Source of the DNA: JARICQ01 sp964428475
Lineage (GTDB): Bacteria; Bacillota; Clostridia; Tissierellales; Tissierellaceae
Direction: 5' to 3'
Length of the DNA stretch: 33,663 nt
Assembly: GCA_964428475.1 (NCBI GenBank)
Contig: CAYRYO010000017.1
Location: 1 to 33,663, forward strand
This document shows positions 15,893 through 25,079 of this stretch, piece after piece; position 1 is the stretch's first letter, and every line of letters begins with the position of its first letter. The position numbers were made by a program, and so were the translations under genes. The notes beneath the pieces were generated by a model that did no database searches, was not told the origin of the DNA, and saw only the letters and a program-made list of their open reading frames with translations.

Positions 15893-18800
15893 TTGAAAAA
15901 ATTAGAAAAAATATTTAATAGATATAATATACTCTCTTTTCTTATCTTGCTATTAATGGTTGTATTATCTTTCAGGTTAGCAACTTTGACGATAGTAAAG
16001 GGAGAATATTATAGGGATATTTCTAACAATAAAAGGCTAAAAGAAATTCAAGTTAATGGGCCAAGGGGAGAAATACGTGATAGGTATGGGAGACTGCTTG
16101 CAGGAAATAAACCTAGCTTTACTGTGCAAATTTCAAAAGATGAATTAAATATAAAAGATAAAGCTAGAAAAAACGAAATACTATTAGGATTAGTTAGACT
16201 TTTGGAAGAAGATGGAGTTAGTTATATAGATAGTTTTCCTATAGATTTTAATATATTCAAATATGTAGATAATAGTGAAGATATCCTTGCAAGTGAAAAA
16301 GTAATAGATATAATCATGGAAAATAATTTATTAGCAGAGATAATCTCCTCACAACCATTTAAAGGAGAAACATTGGATCATTATAAATTTTCTATATTGG
16401 ATAGAGCTCTTTATATTTTAGATGAAAATGAGATAAAGATATTAAATAGGGAGGATTTTGAGGAAATAGCATCATATATAAAAGATGATATTATAATGAT
16501 AAGAAAGATGATTGATCATCCAATAGCTAGGAAGATAGTTTATGATATTTTAAAAGAAAAAGGATTGATGGGTAATATATTTATTGAAGAATATTCTATT
16601 TCATACGATGAAGAATATAAAGAAATAAAAAACGATTTAATATATTCTTTTGATGATGTAACCATTGATTCTTTAGCTAAAGATGACTTTGTAAACATAG
16701 TAAAATCTTCTGTCTTAGAAAACTTGCTTGAAATGACAAAAATTGATGATGAATCTGAAAAGGTATTTGCACCTGGACAAAAGTTAATTGATATGATAAA
16801 TGAAGTTCAAAAAATACCTATTGAGATTGAAATCAGTGAGGACAATAAAAATGTAATATATAAATATATAGGAGAAGATACAGAAAAAAAACCTATTGAT
16901 ACATTAATTGATATTGCAAAAGATACGGACATTTTGTATAAATTTATAACTGATGGTGAAATAAGATACTTAGCTCAAGAACAACTTTTAAACAATGGTA
17001 TAAATACTAAGATATCTGTTGCAAATGACTTTGAATATGTTCCAATAAATAATAAAAATAATTGGATTACTTTAAATAACATTGATGAATATAGTAGCAA
17101 TGAGGATTTATTCAATAAAATAAAAGAGAAATATGGAATAGATAAATCTATAAGCAAATATGAATCTAAGGCAATATTATTTTTACATGAAAAGTTAAAT
17201 AAACAAGGTCATATGGCTTATCAACCTATAAATATAGCATATGGAATTAAGAACTCTACAGTAGCTAAAATTGAAGAGAAACTAGTAGAATATCCTGGTA
17301 TCAATATATCTATTGAACCTGTGAGATATTATCCACAGGATAAGACAGCAGCTCATATACTAGGTTATTTAGGCAAGATAAGTCAAACAGGAGAGATAAA
17401 GAAGTATGTAGAAGAACAAGGATATTCTCCTAATGATATAATTGGGAAAACTGGAATAGAGGAAAGCTTTGAAGAACAATTAAGAGGGGAAAGTGCCATA
17501 AAAAAAGTAGAAGTAGATGTATTTGGAAATACTACAAAGGTGCTTTATTCTAAAAAGTCTACTCCAGGAAATAATATATATTTAACATTGGATTCTAAAC
17601 TTCAAAAAATTGCTGAGGATGCTTTGGAAAAAAATTTAAAAACCATACAAACAGGAGGGGTATATACAAGTAAATGGGGAGATTATAAGATGGGTATAAA
17701 TAAAAAACAAAGAAGACCTTATTCAAATGCTACATCAGGTGCAGTAGTAGCTATTGATGTAAAAACTGGAGAGGTTCTTGCGATAGCGAGCTATCCATCA
17801 TATGATCCTAATTTATTTTCAACAGGGATATCAAACACAGATTGGCTAAGTCTTTTCCCAGAAGATGAAAAAAATCCACTTGCACCAAGACCATTATATA
17901 ATGTAGCTACTCAAACAGCAGTGCAACCTGGTTCAACTTTTAAAATGGTTACAGGGCTTGCAGGGCTAGAGAAGGGAATTAGCCCCAATAAATATATAAA
18001 TGCTAGAGGATATGTTGAAATAGGAGATCAAACGATGGGATGTTGGTTATGGAATCAAAGTAGAGGTATGCATGGAAATGAAAACTTATACGATGCTCTT
18101 AGGGATTCTTGTAACTATTACTTTTACTCCTTGGCTCTAGGCAAAAACCAAAGAACTGGTCAAGATATAGGGGTTAAGGTAGAAATTGAAGATATAGTAG
18201 ATTTATCTAAAAAATTAGGGCTAAATGATAAAACTGGAATAGAAATAAATATTCCTAGTGAATATTCAGGAGGAGTGCCAAATCCACAGAGAAAGATAAT
18301 ACTTGCTAAAAGAAGACTAGAAAATTATTTAAATGAAATTTTAAATGAGTATATAAAAGATGATATAATTAAAACTGAAAAGCAGATGAATGATATAATA
18401 GATGAGATAGTGTCCTGGCTAGAATATGATGTTCCTCTTACTAGGGGAGAAGTGGTAAAAAAACTGGAGTCGATGGACATATCTTCAAGTAGAGTTTTAC
18501 CAGGAAAGGACAGAGGACTTACAGATGTTATAAAATACGACTATTTGAACTTTGCAGGTTGGAATATATCAGATACATTAAATGTAACGATAGGTCAAGG
18601 ACAAAGTTCATATACGCCAATTCAAATGGCAAATTATGTTGCAACTATTGCAAATGGTGGGTATAAACACCAAGTTACTTTAATAAAAAACATAAAAAAC
18701 TATAATAATTCTAAAGTTTTACTTGAAAATCAGCCTGAATCTGATAGGATAGATTTAAACAACTATGATAATTTAAATCATATTAAAAAAGGCATGTTAA

Positions 18801-19108
18801 AAGTGACTACGGAAGGCTCGGCTAAAAAGATATTCGATGGTTTTCCAATTAAAGTAGGTGCAAAAACAGGAACGGCTCAAAAATCTGGAATAAACCCTGT
18901 AACGGGGGATTCCTATGATGATTTTGCTTGGTTTGTTGCATTTGCACCATATGATGAACCTGAAATAGCTATAGCTACTGTAATATTTCAAGGAGGAAGT
19001 GGAGGATATGCAGGCCCCCTAACTAGAGATATAATGGGAGAATACTTAGGATTGAATACAGTCCCAAATAGGGATTTGCTACCTTTTAAATCATCTTTAG
19101 TCCAGTAA
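15893..19108 (+). CDS. mrdA: Penicillin-binding protein 2, unusually large elongasome transpeptidase
   Basis: Class B PBP that cross-links peptidoglycan during elongation; 1071 residues, against roughly 630-700 in most bacteria. Order: short cytoplasmic end, one membrane helix (about 11-30), the pedestal motif GPRGEIRDRYGRLLAGN, then about 350 residues of insert rich in Asp/Glu/Lys/Ile, pedestal again (YYPQDKTAAHILGYLGKI), and the transpeptidase with S681-TFK684, S739-C-N741 and K991-TGT. A second insert of about 80 residues follows the SxN motif. Start TTG 15893 is preferred to the in-frame GTG 15884, since GAGGTGA (15881-15887) is the ribosome binding site and also holds the mreD stop. Oversized PBP2s are known in clostridia; rodA, its usual glycosyltransferase partner, is not in this cluster. 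Confidence 0.93.
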   Translation: MKKLEKIFNRYNILSFLILLLMVVLSFRLATLTIVKGEYYRDISNNKRLKEIQVNGPRGEIRDRYGRLLAGNKPSFTVQISKDELNIKDKARKNEILLGLVRLLEEDGVSYIDSFPIDFNIFKYVDNSEDILASEKVIDIIMENNLLAEIISSQPFKGETLDHYKFSILDRALYILDENEIKILNREDFEEIASYIKDDIIMIRKMIDHPIARKIVYDILKEKGLMGNIFIEEYSISYDEEYKEIKNDLIYSFDDVTIDSLAKDDFVNIVKSSVLENLLEMTKIDDESEKVFAPGQKLIDMINEVQKIPIEIEISEDNKNVIYKYIGEDTEKKPIDTLIDIAKDTDILYKFITDGEIRYLAQEQLLNNGINTKISVANDFEYVPINNKNNWITLNNIDEYSSNEDLFNKIKEKYGIDKSISKYESKAILFLHEKLNKQGHMAYQPINIAYGIKNSTVAKIEEKLVEYPGINISIEPVRYYPQDKTAAHILGYLGKISQTGEIKKYVEEQGYSPNDIIGKTGIEESFEEQLRGESAIKKVEVDVFGNTTKVLYSKKSTPGNNIYLTLDSKLQKIAEDALEKNLKTIQTGGVYTSKWGDYKMGINKKQRRPYSNATSGAVVAIDVKTGEVLAIASYPSYDPNLFSTGISNTDWLSLFPEDEKNPLAPRPLYNVATQTAVQPGSTFKMVTGLAGLEKGISPNKYINARGYVEIGDQTMGCWLWNQSRGMHGNENLYDALRDSCNYYFYSLALGKNQRTGQDIGVKVEIEDIVDLSKKLGLNDKTGIEINIPSEYSGGVPNPQRKIILAKRRLENYLNEILNEYIKDDIIKTEKQMNDIIDEIVSWLEYDVPLTRGEVVKKLESMDISSSRVLPGKDRGLTDVIKYDYLNFAGWNISDTLNVTIGQGQSSYTPIQMANYVATIANGGYKHQVTLIKNIKNYNNSKVLLENQPESDRIDLNNYDNLNHIKKGMLKVTTEGSAKKIFDGFPIKVGAKTGTAQKSGINPVTGDSYDDFAWFVAFAPYDEPEIAIATVIFQGGSGGYAGPLTRDIMGEYLGLNTVPNRDLLPFKSSLVQ

Positions 19109-19142
19109 AAAATGAATTATTTAGTATTTGGAGGTAGTATTT

Positions 19143-19775
19143 GTGAGACATGATTTAATATCTTTTAAAGGAGTCACAGAAGGCATTTTTATTAATGTTT
19201 ATGGTAACGATATTTTTGAAATAAAAAAACAAATAGATGAAAAGTTGAAAAAAGATTATGACTTTTATAAGAATACAAAACTAATAGGTATTAAAGGTGA
19301 TGAATTAACTCAAGAGCAAATAATAGAATTGAAATTAACACTAAGATACAAGTACGATTTAGATATATTAGATGAAGATCTTCCTAACAAGATTATACAA
19401 GATAAATTAAGTGAAGAAAAGATTGGTAACATGGATGGAAGTATGACGAAATTTATAAATGGGACCATTAGATCAGGACAAGTAGTAGATTATCCTGGTA
19501 ATATAGTTATTATAGGCGATGTCAATCCAGGGGCATTAATAGAAGCAAAGGGAAATATAGTAGTACTTGGAACGCTTAGAGGTGTTGCTCATTCTGGAAT
19601 AGATGGAAATTCAGATGCCATAGTAGCTGCATATAATTTTCAACCTACACAAATTAGGATTGGGAAAATAATTGGAAGGCCACCAGACAATGGAATGAAA
19701 TCATCTAATGTACCGGAAATTGCAAGAGTGAAGGATAAAGAATTAATTATTGAGCCCTATTTACCAAATAAATAA
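19143..19775 (+). CDS. minC: Septum site-determining protein MinC
   Basis: Inhibitor of FtsZ ring assembly away from midcell. The 210-residue protein has an N-terminal FtsZ-interacting domain (about 1-95) and the C-terminal beta-helix that binds MinD and dimerises, recognised by GTIRSGQVVDYPGNIVIIGD, VNPGALIEAKGNIVVLGTL, RGVAHSGIDGN and AYNFQPTQIRIG. GTG 19143 is the likely start because GGAGGT (19130-19135) lies seven bases upstream; a longer TTG reading from 19128 would overlap that site. It opens the minCDE unit behind PBP2. Confidence 0.95.
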   Translation: MRHDLISFKGVTEGIFINVYGNDIFEIKKQIDEKLKKDYDFYKNTKLIGIKGDELTQEQIIELKLTLRYKYDLDILDEDLPNKIIQDKLSEEKIGNMDGSMTKFINGTIRSGQVVDYPGNIVIIGDVNPGALIEAKGNIVVLGTLRGVAHSGIDGNSDAIVAAYNFQPTQIRIGKIIGRPPDNGMKSSNVPEIARVKDKELIIEPYLPNK

Positions 19776-19792
19776 ACAGAGGGAGGAAGAAA

Positions 19793-20605
19793 ATGGAAAA
19801 TGGAAAATTAGGTATTGCCATTGTTATCACATCAGGAAAAGGCGGCGTTGGGAAGACAACTACTACTGCTAATATTGGTACAGGCCTTGCAAAACTTGGC
19901 AAATCTGTAGTAGTATTGGATGCAGATATTGGACTTAGAAATCTTGATGTGGTAATGGGTCTTGAAAATAGAATAGTTTATGATATAGTGGATGTTGTAG
20001 AAAAAAATTGTAGATTAAAACAAGCTCTTATAAGGGATAAGAGGCATGATAAATTGTACTTACTTCCTGCAGCACAAACAAAAGATAAAAATGCAGTAAG
20101 TCCAGATCAAATGTTGGAACTTACCAATGAACTTAAAAAGGAGTATGATTTTGTAATTATAGATTCTCCAGCAGGAATAGAACAGGGTTTTCAAAATTCA
20201 ATAGCAGGAGCAGACATTGCTTTGATAGTAACTACTCCTGAAATATCTGCAGTAAGAGATGCAGACAGAGTAATAGGATTATTAGAAGCAAAAGGATTAC
20301 ATAATCCAAAACTTATTATAAATAGAATTCGTCAAGATATGGTTAAACGTGGGGATATGATGAATATGGAAGATATAGAAGATATATTAGCAATTAATCT
20401 CTTGGGAATAGTTCCGGATGATGAGTCAATAGTTATATCTACAAATAAAGGTGAACCAGTAGTAGGCGATGAAAATGCTCTTTCTGGCAAAGCTTTTAGA
20501 AATATAAGCAGAAGATTAATAGGTGAAGAAGTAGGACTTTTAAATTTAGACATAGAAGAAGAAGGAAAGTTCACTAAAATAATTAAACTATTATTTGGTA
20601 AATAG
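19793..20605 (+). CDS. minD: Septum site-determining ATPase MinD
   Basis: ParA/MinD-type ATPase that recruits MinC to the membrane. The 270-residue protein has the deviant Walker A SGKGGVGKTTT with K16 and K21, VLDADIGLRNLDVVMG, Walker B FVIIDSPAGIE, and a C-terminal amphipathic membrane-targeting helix in the last dozen residues (FTKIIKLLFGK). Ribosome binding site GGGAGGA precedes the ATG; minE follows 11 bases later. All expected features are present. Confidence 0.97.
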   Translation: MENGKLGIAIVITSGKGGVGKTTTTANIGTGLAKLGKSVVVLDADIGLRNLDVVMGLENRIVYDIVDVVEKNCRLKQALIRDKRHDKLYLLPAAQTKDKNAVSPDQMLELTNELKKEYDFVIIDSPAGIEQGFQNSIAGADIALIVTTPEISAVRDADRVIGLLEAKGLHNPKLIINRIRQDMVKRGDMMNMEDIEDILAINLLGIVPDDESIVISTNKGEPVVGDENALSGKAFRNISRRLIGEEVGLLNLDIEEEGKFTKIIKLLFGK

Positions 20606-20616
20606 GGGGGGTATTC

Positions 20617-20904
20617 TTGGATCTTTTTAAGATGTTTGGAAGAAAAAAAGAAGAAAGCAAGAATGTAGCAAAAGAAAGATTAAAACTGGTACTTGTACAT
20701 GATAGATCAGAGTTTTCACCTAAGTTTTTAGAGATGATTAAGGGCGATGTCATTAGAGTTATATCTCAATATGCGGATATTGACGAAGATGAACTCGATA
20801 TAAAACTTACAAAGATGAAAAGTGATAGAGCTAGCGGTTCTGTGTCTGCATTAGTTGCTAACATTCCTATAATAAAAATCAAGGATGCTAGTGGAATTAA
20901 ATAA
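20617..20904 (+). CDS. minE: Cell division topological specificity factor MinE
   Basis: Stimulates MinD ATPase and restricts MinCD to the poles by oscillation. The 95-residue protein has an N-terminal membrane-binding stretch (MDLFKMFGRKKEE), the MinD-contact segment AKERLKLVLVHDRSEFSP and the C-terminal topological domain (MIKGDVIRVISQYADIDEDELDI). Start TTG 20617 follows the unusually G-rich ribosome binding site AGGGGGGG at spacing five. A MinE-type Min system, rather than DivIVA/MinJ alone, is known in several clostridia. Confidence 0.95.
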   Translation: MDLFKMFGRKKEESKNVAKERLKLVLVHDRSEFSPKFLEMIKGDVIRVISQYADIDEDELDIKLTKMKSDRASGSVSALVANIPIIKIKDASGIK

Positions 20905-20954
20905 ACTGACTTTGTCTACAAGAGGATTAGCACAGTAAAATGAATAAACAAAGG

Positions 20955-20980
20955 AAACCCTAACGCTAGTTAGGGTTTTT
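20955..20980 (+). terminator. Intrinsic terminator after minE
   Basis: AAACCCTAAC (20955-20964), loop GCTA, GTTAGGGTTT (20969-20978), then two more T. A perfect 10-bp stem with a T run, 50 bases after the minE stop. It also lies just 19 bases before the apbE start, leaving almost no room for an apbE promoter downstream of it. Confidence 0.85.
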
Positions 20981-20999
20981 ATAGTATATGGAGGAAAAA

Positions 21000-22049
21000 A
21001 TGAAACTTAAAAAGAAAAGGGTTTTGATATTAATATTTGCTCTATTAATACTATCTGTCGCATGTACAGATAGCAAACAAAAGAAAACAACATTAACAAG
21101 AACGGATTTTCTAATGGATACAGTGATGACAGTAAGGATATTTGACAATGCAAGTGAAGAATTGATGAATAATGTATTTAATAGGATAAGAGAAATCGAA
21201 GAAAAAATGAGTGTTACGCTAGATACTAGTGATGTCAATTTAATAAATCAAAATGCAGGAATTAACCCAGTGAAAATAGATAAAGAGACATATTTCGTCC
21301 TGAAAAAGGCAAAGGAATACGCAGTGCTATCAGATGGATATTATGACCCTACAATTGGTCCATTGGTAGAATTATGGGACGTCAAATCTAGTGATAAAGA
21401 GCGAGACAGTATTCCTAGTGAAAAAAGTATAAAGGAAGCAATAAGTCTAGTTGATTATAAAAAACTAGAATTACTTGATGAAGAATATGTATTCTTAAAT
21501 GGGAAAAATATGAAGCTAAATATATCTAGCATTGTAAAGGGATATGCAGCTGATCAAGCAAGAAAGGTTTTAAATGAAAATGGAGTAAAGAGTGCAATAA
21601 TAGATTTAGGTGGAAATGTATATGCCTATGGAGATAAAATGGGATCTACATGGAAGATAGGCATTCAAGATCCCAATGAAATAACAGGTGTGGAATTGGG
21701 TATCTTGAATATAAAAGATAAATCTATAGTTAGTTCAGGAAGCTATGAAAGGTATTTTATCTACAAAGGCACGAGATACCATCATATACTAAACCCTAAG
21801 ACTGGATACCCCTCAGAAAATGAGCTGATAGGGGTAACCATTGTGTCTGATCAGTCTATAGATGGAGATGCATTATCAACTTGTATGTATGTTGCTGGAA
21901 TTGAAGAGGGGAAGCGATTAATCTCTGGACTTGATGGAATACAAGCAATATTTATAACATCTGATGATGAAGTTTATATTCCACGATTATATAGGGATGA
22001 AGAAATATTTACAGACTTAAAGGATAAATTTAAATTAAAAAGCTATTAA
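21000..22049 (+). CDS. apbE: FAD:protein FMN transferase lipoprotein (ApbE/Ftp)
   Basis: Transfers FMN from FAD onto a threonine of target proteins by a phosphoester bond, with Mg2+, outside the membrane. The 349-residue protein has a lipoprotein signal with lipobox SVAC (Cys22), then DTVMTVRIF, SDGYYDPTIGPLVELW, the conserved VKGYAADQA segment, IDLGGNVYAYG, RYHHILNPKTGYP and SIDGDALSTCMY, where the aspartate is the metal-binding type. ATG 21000 is chosen because GGAGG (20990-20994) lies just upstream; the in-frame ATG 20988 lies before it. RnfD and RnfG of this window carry matching SGAT acceptor motifs and are the obvious substrates. Confidence 0.94.
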   Translation: MKLKKKRVLILIFALLILSVACTDSKQKKTTLTRTDFLMDTVMTVRIFDNASEELMNNVFNRIREIEEKMSVTLDTSDVNLINQNAGINPVKIDKETYFVLKKAKEYAVLSDGYYDPTIGPLVELWDVKSSDKERDSIPSEKSIKEAISLVDYKKLELLDEEYVFLNGKNMKLNISSIVKGYAADQARKVLNENGVKSAIIDLGGNVYAYGDKMGSTWKIGIQDPNEITGVELGILNIKDKSIVSSGSYERYFIYKGTRYHHILNPKTGYPSENELIGVTIVSDQSIDGDALSTCMYVAGIEEGKRLISGLDGIQAIFITSDDEVYIPRLYRDEEIFTDLKDKFKLKSY

Positions 22050-22113
22050 ATTTCTAAATATGGTATAAAACTTGTCTTAATTAAATATCCTAATAGTAAT
22101 TGGGGTGGATATT

Positions 22114-22404
22114 ATGATGAAAAGAAGAAAAAAGAGTACTACTTGGAACATGTTTGATTTAGATAAAACTATAAATAAAATAATAGTAGTTTTATTTATA
22201 TTGCTAATCGTACTCATCATGAAAACCATCAATAGTAGAACTACGACAACTTTGGTAGGTAAAATAGAAGAAGGTATATATTATGACTTTAACTGGAAGA
22301 AGGATGGTGAATATATCAAAAGTTACATTACAAGTATTATTGGAAGCTCGAAAGAGAGATTTAAAGAATTAAATATAAGTATATTTGATCACATTAAAAA
22401 ATAA
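22114..22404 (+). CDS. Small membrane protein of unknown function
   Basis: I do not recognise a family for this 96-residue protein. It begins with a strongly basic end (MMKRRKKSTT), has one hydrophobic helix (about 22-41, IIVVLFILLIVLIMKTI), and an outer or C-terminal part of about 50 residues with GKIEEGIYYDFNWKKDGEYI and the closing ELNISIFDHIKK. Start ATG 22114 is five bases after GGGGTGG; ATG 22117 and GTG 22105 are alternatives. A clear terminator follows. The layout (basic tail, single helix, short outer domain) and location between minCDE and the TIGR03960 gene are those of spoIVFA in related genomes, without its M23 domain. That relationship is only a hypothesis. Confidence 0.75.
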   Translation: MMKRRKKSTTWNMFDLDKTINKIIVVLFILLIVLIMKTINSRTTTTLVGKIEEGIYYDFNWKKDGEYIKSYITSIIGSSKERFKELNISIFDHIKK

Positions 22405-22413
22405 ACAAAACTT

Positions 22414-22441
22414 ACCTGGGGGATACTTCCTCAGGTTTTTT
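22414..22441 (+). terminator. Intrinsic terminator after the small membrane protein
   Basis: ACCTGGGGG (22414-22422), loop ATACT, TCCTCAGGT (22428-22436): nine base pairs including two G-U, followed by a six-base T run (22436-22441). It begins ten bases after the stop codon. Confidence 0.85.
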
Positions 22442-22480
22442 GATGACAAATAAAAATAACTACTAAAAACAGTATAAATC

Positions 22481-22489
22481 TGATAATAT
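22481..22489 (+). promoter_or_regulatory. Possible extended -10 promoter for the radical SAM gene
   Basis: TGATAATAT (22481-22489) fits an extended -10, placing initiation near 22496 and a leader of about 30 bases before the start at 22527. No good -35 lies at the right distance. A promoter is expected because a terminator ends at 22441. Confidence 0.35.
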
Positions 22490-22526
22490 AGTAATGTATA
22501 TTATACAACTAGAGAGGTGGAAACAG

Positions 22527-24371
22527 ATGATAAATGTAGAAAAACTAGATAGGGTTCTAAAAAAGGTAGAGAAACCAGCTAGATATATAGGAATGGAAGA
22601 AAATTCTGTAGTTAAGGACCTTAGTAAAGTTAAGGTTAAATTTGCATTTTCTTTTCCAGATATTTATGATGTAGGTATGTCTCATTTGGGACTTCACATT
22701 TTATATAATTTAATCAATGATCAAGAGGATTATGCATGTGAAAGAGTTTTTTCACCTTGGATTGATATGGAAGAAGCTATGATAGAGGAAAACTTGCCTC
22801 TATACACATTGGAGAACAAAGAAGAAATAAAAAATTTTGACTTTTTAGGATTCACACTACAATATGAAATGAGTTATACAAATATATTAAATATACTGCA
22901 TTTAGGAGGAGTGCCTTTACTCTCAAAAGACAGGGCAGAAGACGATCCACTTGTAATAGCAGGTGGACCTTGTGCGTACAACCCAGAGCCAATAGCAGAT
23001 TTTATAGATTTTTTTGTAATAGGAGAAGGAGAAGAAGTAACGCTTGAAGTATTGGATTTATACAAGTCTCATAAAGAAAGTGGTGGGGGTAGACAATCAT
23101 TTTTAAGGGAAGTTGCAAAGATGAAAAGTATATATGTTCCAAGTTTTTACAAGATAGACTACAAAGAAGATAATACTATAAAATCTATGAAAGCTATCGT
23201 CCCAGAAGTACCAAGAAAGGTGAAAAAGAGAATGATAGTAGATCTTGATCGTATGTATTCTCCTGAAAAGATGATAGTTCCTTTAATTGAAACGGTGCAT
23301 GATAGGGTAAGTATGGAGATTTTTAGAGGATGTACTCATGGATGTAGGTTTTGCCAAGCTGGAATGGTATATAGACCAATAAGAGAAAAATCAGTGGACA
23401 GAGTAGTTGAATTAGCAGAAAAACTTGTAAAGAGTACTGGATATGAAAATGTTTCACTATCATCACTTAGTTCATGTGACTATTCAGAGCTTTATCTTCT
23501 TATTTCAAGGCTCATGGAAACTTTTGAAGAAAAGAAGGTAGGAGTATCTCTCCCATCTCTTAGATTGGATTCTTCTAGCATAGATGTATTAAAAGAAATA
23601 GAGAGGGTTAGAAAATCAGGACTTACATTTGCACCAGAGGCTGGAAGTCAAAGACTTAGGGATGTGATCAACAAAGGAATAACGGAAGAAGACTTGGTAA
23701 ATACAATATCTTATGTATTTAAAGAGGGCTGGTCAACTATCAAACTTTACTTCATGTTAGGGCTACCTACAGAAACTGATGAAGACATTCTGGGAATAAA
23801 AGATATAACATATATGGTGAAAGACATGTTTTTTAATAGGCCCAAAGAAGAAAGAAAGGGAAATTTAAAAGTTACAGCTTCTGCAGCTTGTTTTGTTCCA
23901 AAACCATTTACACCTTTTCAGTGGGTAGGACAGACTAGTATGGATGAATTCTATAGAAGGATCTACCTTGTAAAAGATGAGATAAAAGATCCAAAGATCA
24001 AGTTCAATTACCATGATCCAAAGCTAAGTTATCTAGAAGGCGTAATAGCTAGAGGTGATAGAAGAATATCTAAACTAATACTCAGGGCTTTTGAAAAAGG
24101 ATGCAAATTTGATGGATGGAGTGAACATTTTAGATATGAAACTTGGATAGAGGCAATGGATGAGCTAGGTATAGATGGTGAATTTTATGCAAATAGAGAA
24201 AGAGGCGAAGATGAAGTATTTGCATGGGATTTTATAGATATAGGAGTATCGAAGGATTATTTAAAAAAAGAATATGACAGAGCAATATCAGAAGAAACTA
24301 CTAGCGACTGCAGAAATGGATGTAAAGCTTGTGGTATTTCAGATTGTGTGATGAGAGGTGTTTACAATTGA
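22527..24371 (+). CDS. TIGR03960-type radical SAM protein (B12-binding-like N-terminus)
   Basis: A 614-residue protein. The N-terminal part (about 1-240) resembles the B12-binding-like domain of many radical SAM proteins (FPDIYDVGMSHLGLHIL, PLVIAGGPCAYNPEP). The radical SAM core has the cluster motif C269-x3-C273-x2-C276 (GCTHGCRFCQAGMVYRPI), then FAPEAGSQRLRDVINKGITE. The C-terminus has a cysteine cluster, CRNGCKACGISDC. These features and the neighbours fit family TIGR03960; the reaction is unknown. Start ATG 22527 follows GAGGTGG by six bases. Its last codons overlap the next gene, whose product family is sometimes fused to this one. Confidence 0.88.
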   Translation: MINVEKLDRVLKKVEKPARYIGMEENSVVKDLSKVKVKFAFSFPDIYDVGMSHLGLHILYNLINDQEDYACERVFSPWIDMEEAMIEENLPLYTLENKEEIKNFDFLGFTLQYEMSYTNILNILHLGGVPLLSKDRAEDDPLVIAGGPCAYNPEPIADFIDFFVIGEGEEVTLEVLDLYKSHKESGGGRQSFLREVAKMKSIYVPSFYKIDYKEDNTIKSMKAIVPEVPRKVKKRMIVDLDRMYSPEKMIVPLIETVHDRVSMEIFRGCTHGCRFCQAGMVYRPIREKSVDRVVELAEKLVKSTGYENVSLSSLSSCDYSELYLLISRLMETFEEKKVGVSLPSLRLDSSSIDVLKEIERVRKSGLTFAPEAGSQRLRDVINKGITEEDLVNTISYVFKEGWSTIKLYFMLGLPTETDEDILGIKDITYMVKDMFFNRPKEERKGNLKVTASAACFVPKPFTPFQWVGQTSMDEFYRRIYLVKDEIKDPKIKFNYHDPKLSYLEGVIARGDRRISKLILRAFEKGCKFDGWSEHFRYETWIEAMDELGIDGEFYANRERGEDEVFAWDFIDIGVSKDYLKKEYDRAISEETTSDCRNGCKACGISDCVMRGVYN

Positions 24372-25066
24372 TTTTAAGAGTTGCATTTAATAAAAAAAGT
24401 TATCTAAAATATATAGGACATTTAGATTTAATGAAGCTTTTTCAAAGAACATTTAACAAAGCAGAAATAGATATAAAATATTCTCAAGGCTTTAATCCTC
24501 ATCCTAAATTTTCCATAGCAAGCCCTCTTTCTCTTGGGATAGAAAGCGAAGAAGAGTATATGGATATAGAATTAAACACAGAGATTCCAGTAGAAGAATT
24601 TATGGAGCGGATGAATCGAGCTCTTCCCACAGGTATAGAAATGATAAGAGGGGTTTATCTAGATACAAAAGAAGCTGTAGCTTCTATAATTGCGTGGGCT
24701 TTTTATGAAATCACATTTAAAACTGAAACTATATGGGATAGCGAAAAAATGAAGCCAAGCATTAATGATTATATGTCTAAAGAAGAGATATTTATCTTAA
24801 AAAAGAAAAAGAAAAAGCGGAAAAAGGTAGAAGTGGAAGTAAATATAAGAAACTTAATAGGCAATGTAAATTTAAAATCAATAGATGGTGAAAAGATTAT
24901 TGTAGAGGCATTGTTAAAATCTGGTGGAGATGGAAACCTAAAACCAATACAATTTGTTAATTCTCTTGCAAATGAAGAAGGTATAGATATAGATTTAGAA
25001 TCAGTAAGTATCAAGAGAATAGGTTTATATGCCGAAGAAAATGGCAAGATTTACAAGCCTATATAG
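24368..25066 (+). CDS. TIGR03936/DUF2344 radical SAM-linked protein
   Basis: A 232-residue protein beginning LRVAFNKKSYLKYIGHLDLMKLFQRTF, with YSQGFNPHPKFSIASPLSLGIES, the signature of the DUF2344 (TIGR03936) family encoded beside or fused to TIGR03960 proteins. A very basic run (KKKKKKRKK) lies around residues 140-148 and could contact RNA. Start TTG 24368 follows GAGAGGTG by seven bases and overlaps the upstream stop by four, so the two are coupled. The position between the radical SAM protein and RNase G is conserved, suggesting a ribosome- or RNA-related role, but none is established. Confidence 0.85.
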   Translation: MILRVAFNKKSYLKYIGHLDLMKLFQRTFNKAEIDIKYSQGFNPHPKFSIASPLSLGIESEEEYMDIELNTEIPVEEFMERMNRALPTGIEMIRGVYLDTKEAVASIIAWAFYEITFKTETIWDSEKMKPSINDYMSKEEIFILKKKKKKRKKVEVEVNIRNLIGNVNLKSIDGEKIIVEALLKSGGDGNLKPIQFVNSLANEEGIDIDLESVSIKRIGLYAEENGKIYKPI

Positions 25067-25079
25067 ATAGGAGAGTTTT

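Noticed and set aside
24329..24367. Longer N-terminus for the TIGR03936-like protein
   Set aside because: It would overlap the radical SAM gene by 43 bases and lacks a ribosome binding site; TTG 24368 has one and starts at the conserved LRVAF segment.
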